Source: Planctomycetota bacterium | GTDB lineage: Bacteria > Planctomycetota > Phycisphaerae > Sedimentisphaerales > Anaerohalosphaeraceae | Reading direction: 5' to 3' | DNA length: 5,808 nucleotides | Assembly: GCA_012519365.1 (NCBI GenBank) | Contig: JAAYQH010000169.1 | Coordinates: forward strand, 1 to 5,808 | Shown here: positions 1 through 3,990 of the stretch, one piece after another | Position numbering within the stretch: position 1 is the first letter of the stretch | Layout of the letters: each line of letters starts with the position of its first letter | Position numbers and translations under genes: made by a program | The notes under the pieces: generated by a model | Database searches by the model: none | What the model was told of the DNA's origin: nothing | Seen by the model: the letters and a program-made list of their open reading frames with translations, nothing else

Positions 1-233
1 CCTGGGAGTTGAACGAGCTGACCGGCCATCGTCTAAAGCCGTACTGGCAGCGGCAGTGGCACCGTCTGTACGAGGTGGCCCTGGCAGCGGGGGTGAAGGT
101 GGTCTTTGGTTCCGATGCCCATAGCCCCGAGTGCATTGGTATGCAGACGTTTGCCCAAAGCGTGCTGGCCGAACTGCCTGCGGGCAGTTTGGCCCAACCG
201 GAACAGGTCGTCAGTAAAATAAAATCCGAGTGA
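1..233 (+). CDS. PHP-domain phosphoesterase, C-terminal fragment
   Basis: This is the last 77 or so residues of a gene that begins before the window; the frame is open from base 3 to the TGA at 231-233. The key visible motif is FGSDAHSP (bases about 107-130). In PHP-domain metal-dependent phosphoesterases (histidinol-phosphatase HisK type, COG1387) the SDAH segment near the C-terminus supplies metal-binding Asp and His residues of the active site. The preceding segment (EVALAAGVKVVFGSDAH) has the helix-strand pattern expected of the last blade of the PHP barrel. Substrate cannot be told from this fragment: histidinol phosphate, nucleotide 3',5'-phosphates and sugar phosphates are all used by family members. 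The stop codon is followed within a few bases by a run of eight T (239-246). The TTG at base 9 is not a real start. Family call fairly secure, specific function not. Confidence 0.75.
   Translation, partial: WELNELTGHRLKPYWQRQWHRLYEVALAAGVKVVFGSDAHSPECIGMQTFAQSVLAELPAGSLAQPEQVVSKIKSE
172..189 (+). repeat. 7-bp inverted repeat inside the PHP gene
   Basis: AACTGCC (172-178) and GGCAGTT (183-189) can form a perfect 7-bp stem with a 4-base loop in the mRNA, about 45 bases before the stop codon. It is not followed by a T-run, so it is not an intrinsic terminator by itself. It may be chance, since it encodes part of a plausible protein segment (ELPAGSL). Confidence 0.4.
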
Positions 234-312
234 GGTCGTTTTTTTTCAAAACTCTGCGTCTGAGTTCTTCGTAAAAAGCAAGATTAGCCATTCACCACAC
301 AGGACGCAAGCA
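234..312 (+). promoter_or_regulatory. PHP-msrA intergenic leader with T8 run and small hairpin
   Basis: The 79 bases between the PHP stop and msrA hold a T8 run at 239-246. No convincing GC stem precedes it, so it is at best a weak terminator. An imperfect inverted repeat follows at 250-266 (AACTC...GAGTT, extended by one G-C pair across a T/T mismatch, loop CGT). No clear -35/-10 pair is visible. The msrA ribosome binding site AGGA lies at 301-304, eight bases before the ATG at 313. Confidence 0.35.
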
Positions 313-972
313 ATGGAAAATAGAGTGACGTTTTTGATCGGGTTCTTGGCGCTGGTGACGGCAATGGCCGGTGCGGCCCAAACCCAAAGGAACGAGTTTA
401 TGGAGCAGCATAATCGGACAAACGTCGGTCAAGTGGACGCCAATGACCCCAACACCCTTGAGGCGACGTTTGCGGCCGGGTGTTTTTGGGGGGTGGAGCA
501 TTTTTTTGCGGTCGTGCCGGGGGTGATGACCACCGAGGTCGGCTATACCGGCGGCAGGACGGAGAACCCCACCTATCAGCAGGTCTGCACCGGACGTACC
601 GGCCATGCCGAGGCGGTTCATCTTCGGTATGACCCCAACCACATCCGTTATGAGTCGCTGGTTCGGCTGTTTTTTAAGATGCACGACCCGACTACGCTCA
701 ATCGGCAGGGGCCGGATGTCGGCACCCAATATCGCTCGGTGATTTTTGTTCATTCCGATGCACAAAAGCGGATTGCTTTGGACGTGGTTCGGGAATTGAC
801 CGAACGGCGGGCTTTCAAGCGGCCCATTGTCACCCAAATCGTTCCGGCGGCGACTTTCTGGCGGGCTGAAGAGTACCATCAGCAGTACTTCAAAAAGAAT
901 CCCGGCCGTTCGTGTCATATCTCGTTTTGTCCGGCGATGCTGAATACCTCGGCCCCGTCTTCGGAAAAATAA
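313..972 (+). CDS. msrA: Peptide-methionine (S)-S-oxide reductase MsrA, probably exported
   Basis: MsrA reduces the S-epimer of methionine sulfoxide in proteins, repairing oxidative damage. The 219-residue product carries the catalytic signature GCFWG at residues 56-60 with nucleophile Cys57, then VGYTGG (76-81), the GHAEAV segment (97-102), a DVGTQYRS segment (135-142) and the AEEYHQQY segment (185-192). Cys201 and Cys206 near the C-terminus are candidates for resolving (recycling) cysteines. Residues 1-22 look like a signal peptide: a short basic start (MENR), a hydrophobic core (about 5-18) and a small-residue AGA-A site around 19-22, implying a periplasmic or surface enzyme. The ATG at 313 has AGGA eight bases upstream. 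An internal ATG (Met30, base 400) has an even stronger AAAGGAA site and would give a cytosolic 190-residue enzyme that keeps the whole catalytic domain. No MsrB domain is fused. Function is secure; location is inferred. Confidence 0.95.
   Translation: MENRVTFLIGFLALVTAMAGAAQTQRNEFMEQHNRTNVGQVDANDPNTLEATFAAGCFWGVEHFFAVVPGVMTTEVGYTGGRTENPTYQQVCTGRTGHAEAVHLRYDPNHIRYESLVRLFFKMHDPTTLNRQGPDVGTQYRSVIFVHSDAQKRIALDVVRELTERRAFKRPIVTQIVPAATFWRAEEYHQQYFKKNPGRSCHISFCPAMLNTSAPSSEK
386..402 (+). promoter_or_regulatory. Strong internal ribosome binding site and alternative msrA start
   Basis: AAAGGAA at 386-392 lies seven bases before an in-frame ATG at 400-402 (Met30 of MsrA). This matches the Shine-Dalgarno consensus better than the AGGA in front of the upstream ATG at 313. 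It could be the true start, or a second start yielding a form without the signal peptide. Confidence 0.5.
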
Positions 973-1028
973 AGGCTTGACATTTAAGGGCTCTTGACGC
1001 AGTATAACCCTGCCAAAGCCTTATTTTT
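965..1028 (+). repeat. 13-bp inverted repeat flanking the channel leader, possible msrA terminator
   Basis: The bases 965-978 (ending AAAGGCTT) are complementary to 1016-1028 (AAGCCTT then ATTTTT) over 13 pairs, with a single bulged A. The left arm covers the last codons and stop of msrA, and the right arm ends in five T, directly before the ribosome binding site of the next gene. The loop of 37 bases has an inner 4-bp pairing (AGGG at 987-990 with CCCT at 1008-1011). This could be an intrinsic terminator or attenuator between msrA and the channel gene. The long loop and AT-rich outer stem make it uncertain. Confidence 0.4.
977..1008 (+). promoter_or_regulatory. Possible weak promoter for the first channel gene
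   Basis: A perfect TTGACA (977-982) is followed by TATAAC (1003-1008), close to the -10 consensus. The spacer is 20 bases instead of about 17, so strength is doubtful. It lies entirely in the msrA-channel gap and would give a leader of about 25-30 bases. Confidence 0.3.
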
Positions 1029-1041
1029 GGGAGACTCACTC

Positions 1042-2205
1042 ATGGATCTGAATCAAATACTGGAGAATATGGGCAACTGGGTCATTGGGCCCGGGGTGCG
1101 GATTTTTCTGGTTCTGATCATCACGCTGGTGTTGATCAAAGCCGCGCGTCTGGGATTGGATTATGTGTTCGCCCGGCTTCAGCCGCCCGAGGGGAAAAAG
1201 ACAAAAATCCACATCGAATCGCTCAAGCCCCTTTTGTATAATTTTCTTCGAGCGGCCTTGATTTTGCTGGCAATCGGCTTGATCCTTGAAGCTGCCGGCA
1301 TCCGCATCAATGATGTGCTGGAGACCAAGGTCGGCAAGTGGCTGATCAGCAGTGGGTTGAAGATCTTTTTAATCATCGCGGTCACCATTATTGTGCTGAA
1401 GACCATCGCGCTGGTGCTGGATCACTCTTTTCGACGCCTGGAAAAAAAGCATGACGGCGAGATGAAGAAGCGTACCGACACCCTCAAGGCCGTCATCCGC
1501 AACGTGGCCAATGTGACGTTGTTGACAATCGCGCTGGTGATGATATTGGATAATCTGGGCGTGAATATCGGCCCAATTCTGGCTACCGCCGGTGTGTTGG
1601 GTGTGGCTGTCGGCTTTGGTGCTCAGCAGTTGGTGCGCGACTTGATCAACGGGTTCTTTATTCTGCTGAACGACCAAATCCGGGTCGGCGACGTGGTGGA
1701 GATTGCCGGCAAAAGCGGCTTTGTGGAAAATGTCAACTTGCGAATGACCGTATTGCGTGATTTGGTAGGCAATGTGCATTATGTCCGCAACGGTGAGATT
1801 ACCGTGGTGACCAATATGACCAAGGAATTCTCGCGTTATGTGTTTGATGTAGGCGTGGCGTATCGGGAAGATGTGGATGAGGTCATCACCGTGCTCAAAC
1901 AGATTGATGAAGAAATGCGCAAAGACCCCCAATATGGCCCGGATATTCTGGAGCCGCTCGAGGTGCTCGGCCTGGATCGGTTTTCCGATTCGGCAATTAT
2001 TATCAGGGTCCGCACCAAGACCAAGCCAAGCTGCCAATGGGCTGTGGGGCGTGAGTTTAACCGTCGGATGAAAAAGAAATTCGACGAACTGGGCATCGAA
2101 ATCCCGTTCCCGCACGTTACGCTGTATATGGGCCAGGGCAAAGACGGTTCGGCTCCGCCGATGAACCTGCGGATGGTGGATAAAATCCAGATCACAAATA
2201 ACTAA
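1042..2205 (+). CDS. MscS-family mechanosensitive channel with duplicated TM1-TM2 paddle
   Basis: This 387-residue inner-membrane channel opens under membrane tension and releases solutes during hypo-osmotic shock. The start is the ATG at 1042, with GGGAG at 1029-1033 eight bases upstream; a TTG at 994 is in frame but lacks a site. Five membrane segments are visible at about 18-36, 64-86, 105-127, 154-172 and the pore helix TM3 at about 178-208, which has the Gly/Ala-rich run AGVLGVAVGFGAQ (183-195) typical of MscS. The beta domain follows (DQIRVGDVVEIAGKSGFVENV, 211-231; the PNG-type loop here reads RNGEI, 249-253), then the cytoplasmic alpha/beta domain to about 365. Residues 10-93 and 97-180 align without gaps (26 of 84 identical), so the two extra N-terminal helices look like a copy of the MscS sensor paddle. 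Extra helices occur in other MscS relatives such as YnaI. It converges on a second, unrelated-subfamily MscS gene. Family call is secure; gating properties are unknown. Confidence 0.93.
   Translation: MDLNQILENMGNWVIGPGVRIFLVLIITLVLIKAARLGLDYVFARLQPPEGKKTKIHIESLKPLLYNFLRAALILLAIGLILEAAGIRINDVLETKVGKWLISSGLKIFLIIAVTIIVLKTIALVLDHSFRRLEKKHDGEMKKRTDTLKAVIRNVANVTLLTIALVMILDNLGVNIGPILATAGVLGVAVGFGAQQLVRDLINGFFILLNDQIRVGDVVEIAGKSGFVENVNLRMTVLRDLVGNVHYVRNGEITVVTNMTKEFSRYVFDVGVAYREDVDEVITVLKQIDEEMRKDPQYGPDILEPLEVLGLDRFSDSAIIIRVRTKTKPSCQWAVGREFNRRMKKKFDELGIEIPFPHVTLYMGQGKDGSAPPMNLRMVDKIQITNN
1069..1581 (+). repeat. Protein-level tandem duplication in the channel's membrane domain
   Basis: Two 252-base units, 1069-1320 and 1330-1581, encode 84-residue segments that align end to end with no gaps at an offset of 87 residues. 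I count 26 identities by eye (31 percent), including W at unit position 4, IFL at 12-14, the LD pair at 30-31, RL at 36-37, LK at 52-53 and IL at 72-73. Each unit is a two-helix hairpin with a basic connecting loop. The similarity is at protein level only, so the duplication is old. Confidence 0.7.
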
Positions 2206-2207
2206 AC

Positions 2208-2239
2208 GAGCCGTTAGGACGGCTCAGGCAGCGTTTTTT
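2208..2239 (+). terminator. Hairpin between convergent channel genes
   Basis: GAGCCGT (2208-2214) and ACGGCTC (2219-2225) form a perfect 7-bp stem with a TAGG loop. A T6 run follows at 2234-2239, eight bases after the stem, so the fit to an intrinsic terminator is imperfect. It starts three bases after the + strand stop codon and overlaps the stop codon of the - strand gene (2214-2216). On the - strand the stem is followed by a T-rich GTTTAGTTATTT, so it may act weakly in both directions. Confidence 0.5.
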
Positions 2240-2981
2240 GCTCCAATTCCGCGCGGATACGCGGCAGCGCATCGGGATACTCGCGCTGCAGGAAATCGAT
2301 CATTTTTTCCCGCAAATCGCAGCGCAAATCCCAGGCCGAGCCGGCATCTTTGGCACTGACCAGCAGGCGGACTTCCACCGTTCGCTCGGTGGCGTTGGTC
2401 ACCTGGACGACGTTGACTTTGCCGTCCCAGAGCTTGTGATCCTTCAGCAGGCGTGTCAGCTCTTGCCGGATGGCCTCCAGCGGCACCGTATAGTCCACGT
2501 AGAGAAAGACGGTGCCGAGAATGTCGGCCGAGACGCGCGTCCAGTTTTGAAACGGCTTTTCAATAAAATAGTTAATCGGCAAAATCAGCCTGCGCAAATC
2601 CCAGATTTTGACCACCACATAGGTGAGCGTGATTTCTTCGATGCGTCCCCATTCCCCTTCGACAATCACCACGTCGTCTACCCGAATCGGCTGGGTAAAG
2701 GCAATTTGCATCCCTGCGACAAATGTCCCCAGCGTGCGCTGGGCGGCAAAACCGATTACCACGCCGGCGATACCGGCCGAGGCCAGCAGCCCTTTGCCCA
2801 GCTGCTCGATGCCCTCAAAGGTCATCAGCATTGCCGCAACGGCCAACATCACGATAATCACCGTCAGTATCCGTCGAATCAATGTAAGTTGGGTACGTAC
2901 TTTGCGGGCACGGAGATTGTCGCTGATATCCACTCTGAATATCCTGAAACACCCATACCAGCTGATTGAGCAGCCAGGCAA
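2214..2981 (-). CDS. 3' fragment of the broken MscS gene: pore and cytoplasmic domains
   Basis: The open frame upstream to 2981 begins at a TTG with no ribosome binding site; only the part after about 2940 resembles a channel. Counting from that TTG, it has a membrane helix at about 38-55, the pore helix at about 66-94 with AGIAGVVIGFAAQ (69-81), the beta domain with VDDVVIVEGEWGRIEEI (101-117), IWDLRRLILP (126-135) and FQNWTR (144-149), then the cytoplasmic alpha/beta domain (about 154-235) and a short acidic/basic tail. Alone it would lack the sensor helices and is probably not translated. Confidence 0.55.
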   Translation of the reverse strand: MPGCSISWYGCFRIFRVDISDNLRARKVRTQLTLIRRILTVIIVMLAVAAMLMTFEGIEQLGKGLLASAGIAGVVIGFAAQRTLGTFVAGMQIAFTQPIRVDDVVIVEGEWGRIEEITLTYVVVKIWDLRRLILPINYFIEKPFQNWTRVSADILGTVFLYVDYTVPLEAIRQELTRLLKDHKLWDGKVNVVQVTNATERTVEVRLLVSAKDAGSAWDLRCDLREKMIDFLQREYPDALPRIRAELEQKTLPEPS

Positions 2982-3276
2982 TCGTGAAAATCAACAACAA
3001 ACTTAAGGCATGCTGAATGCCGCGCATTACCGGACCGACCTCTTGAACCTGGCGGAGGACAAAAAACACCGCCGCCGTGACCAACATCCAGCGTCCCGCC
3101 CGCCGGCAATGCTTGTTAATGACGCCGTCGGGCAAGGTGGGGCTTTTGGTGCTGAATCGTCGACACGCCCGAAACACGATCCAATGGACCAGCAATGCGA
3201 CCAGTACCGCCGGTACAACGGCCGCCAGCAGCAGCATCAGATTCCAAAGTGCATTCATTAGGACTTCCATCGTCAT
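2815..3276 (-). CDS. 5' fragment of the broken MscS gene: N-terminal membrane helices
   Basis: The ATG at 3276 has GAAAGGG (3284-3290 on this strand) seven bases upstream, a good site that favours it over the ATG at 3270. Real channel sequence covers residues 1-112, with membrane segments at about 12-36, 62-77 and 89-110 and a basic loop (RACRRFSTK) after the first. Beyond Asp112 the frame turns into composition unlike a channel (rich in Ser, Tyr, Gln and Asp) until the stop at 2815, the expected result of a frameshift. If translated, it would be a 153-residue truncated membrane peptide without a pore. Confidence 0.55.
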   Translation of the reverse strand: MTMEVLMNALWNLMLLLAAVVPAVLVALLVHWIVFRACRRFSTKSPTLPDGVINKHCRRAGRWMLVTAAVFFVLRQVQEVGPVMRGIQHALSLLLIFTIAWLLNQLVWVFQDIQSGYQRQSPCPQSTYPTYIDSTDTDGDYRDVGRCGNADDL

Positions 3277-3571
3277 CGGTTGGCCCTTTCACATTGAAAC
3301 GAGGCGATTTTCGAGAGAAATCAGCCGCCGGAGAATATGAATTTTTTGACGCCGGTCAGATTAAACCTATGGAACAAACGATTTTTTTCAAGAAAAAACA
3401 CACTTTTTTTGACCTGACGCCTCAATGTCAGAGGATTCAGCCGCGACGCGACGCACGGCCGGGGCAGACCTCCGGGGTAATCCTTTCGAGGCTGAAAAAA
3501 GTCAAAATTCTCAATTTTTCATTCGGGATTCTCCACGGACGGGTCGTAAGGGGGTAAAACTGAAAAAATAC
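3277..3571. other. Gene-free stretch between divergent genes
   Basis: About 295 bases lie between the - strand channel start and the + strand arsR promoter. No protein-like frame is convincing. It holds a T7/A6/T7 series (3382-3410) in which the A-run can pair with either flanking T-run, a short CTGAC/GTCAG repeat (3414-3418 with 3427-3431), a GC-rich patch around 3440-3475 with repeated GCGAC, and AAAATT-CTC-AATTTT (3504-3518). On the - strand, CTGACC, 16 bases, TATTCT (3357 down to 3330) is a weak promoter candidate for the channel gene. The A-rich bases just before 3572 could help the arsR promoter as an UP element. I see no RNA gene. Confidence 0.5.
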
Positions 3572-3599
3572 TTGAAATATCGAAACCTTTCGATATATT
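3572..3599 (+). promoter_or_regulatory. Promoter of the arsR-cdr operon
   Basis: TTGAAA (3572-3577) and TATATT (3594-3599) are separated by 16 bases, a good sigma70-type pair, with A-rich DNA upstream. Transcription would start near 3606, downstream of the in-frame TTG at 3598, which therefore cannot be the arsR start. The spacer is occupied by the palindrome described separately. Confidence 0.6.
3577..3596. promoter_or_regulatory. 20-bp palindromic operator, probable ArsR-family binding site
   Basis: ATATCGAAA (3577-3585), CC, TTTCGATAT (3588-3596): perfect 9-bp arms around a 2-base centre. AT-rich palindromes with arms of this size are the usual targets of dimeric ArsR/SmtB repressors. It fills the spacer and touches both promoter hexamers, so bound protein would block RNA polymerase. 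The repressor gene begins about 35 bases downstream, which points to autoregulation. Confidence 0.65.
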
Positions 3600-3630
3600 G
3601 ATACATAAATTATTAATGTGGATTTATTTT

Positions 3631-3942
3631 ATGGATACAAAGAAGACGGAATTAGTGCCCGATAACGTGCTCGAAACAGCGGCTGAATGCCTGAAGGTGA
3701 TGGCACATCCGGTTCGGCTCAAGATGGCCAACCTGCTGATGACCGGCGACTTTGCCGTGCATGAAATCGCTGAGCGCTGCGGTATCAGCCCCAACCAAGC
3801 GTGCGAACACCTGCGTTTGCTCAAAGGCCACGGCCTGCTGGACAGTACGCGTAAAGGCCGGGCGGTCTATTACAAAATCGTCTCACCGCAGTTGCCCGGA
3901 CTGATTCGCTGCATTCAGGTCAATTGTGCGCAGCGTTCCTAA
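3631..3942 (+). CDS. ArsR-family winged-helix repressor, probable thiol or persulfide sensor
   Basis: This 103-residue DNA-binding protein has the compact ArsR/SmtB fold: the HPVRL segment (26-30) in the conserved first helices, a helix-turn-helix at about 43-70 (recognition helix near SPNQACEHLRLL, 53-64), and the wing with RKGRAVYYKIV (74-84). The start is taken as ATG 3631, preceded by a weak GTGGA; ATG 3616 is possible and adds five residues. The metal-binding CxC motif of arsenic or cadmium sensors is absent. Cysteines are at 20, 50, 58, 94 and 99; the last two lie in the C-terminal dimer helix, where persulfide sensors such as BigR and SqrR hold one of their reactive cysteines. The gene sits behind a promoter containing a matching palindrome and 48 bases ahead of a CoA-disulfide reductase fusion, so it probably represses both. 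Fold is secure; the signal is inferred. Confidence 0.88.
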   Translation: MDTKKTELVPDNVLETAAECLKVMAHPVRLKMANLLMTGDFAVHEIAERCGISPNQACEHLRLLKGHGLLDSTRKGRAVYYKIVSPQLPGLIRCIQVNCAQRS

Positions 3943-3990
3943 AGCAGTCTAAAACCCCAAAACAACACTGTTCTATAACGGAGCCAAATT

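Larger units (their letters stand above)
2214..3276 (-). pseudogene. Second MscS-family channel gene, broken by a frameshift
   Basis: Two overlapping reading frames together make one MscS-family channel of about 353 residues. The first frame, from ATG 3276, runs well to the Asp codon at 2941-2943; the second carries the rest to the TAA at 2214-2216. The family core of this subfamily is clear in the second frame: DNLRARKVRTQ, the pore helix, VDDVVIVEGEWGRIEEI and the LPINYFIEKPFQNWTR segment. From memory of related proteins, about six residues normally sit between the conserved Asp and the R-V-D segment; here only four bases remain, which would suggest loss of about 14 bases (or another length leaving the same phase). 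No slippery heptamer is visible, so programmed frameshifting is unlikely. Both halves are otherwise well preserved, so the break is recent or is a sequencing or assembly error. Confidence 0.8.

Noticed and set aside
292..918. 208-codon open frame on the - strand opposite msrA
   Set aside because: MsrA on the + strand has a full set of family motifs; this frame has none.
994..1041. Upstream TTG start adding 16 residues to the channel
   Set aside because: No ribosome binding site, while ATG 1042 has GGGAG at ideal spacing; the extra residues overlap promoter-like and hairpin sequences.
1369..2115. 248-codon open frame on the - strand
   Set aside because: Antisense to the intact MscS channel; His/Gln-rich composition typical of a shadow frame.
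2238..2969. 243-codon open frame on the + strand opposite the broken channel gene
   Set aside because: It mirrors the conserved MscS coding strand, is rich in His, Gln and Pro, has no recognisable motif, and runs through the gene's conserved domains; a shadow.
3195..3557. 120-codon + strand frame spanning the gene-free region
   Set aside because: It starts antisense to the channel gene, has no ribosome binding site, and its product (lysine/phenylalanine runs from A and T tracts) looks non-protein-like.
3598..3600. TTG start for the ArsR-family gene
   Set aside because: It overlaps the predicted -10 element, so it would lie upstream of the transcription start.
3963..3974. AACA-C-TGTT mini-palindrome before the cdr gene as a second operator
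   Set aside because: Only 4-bp arms, unrelated to the upstream palindrome; likely chance.
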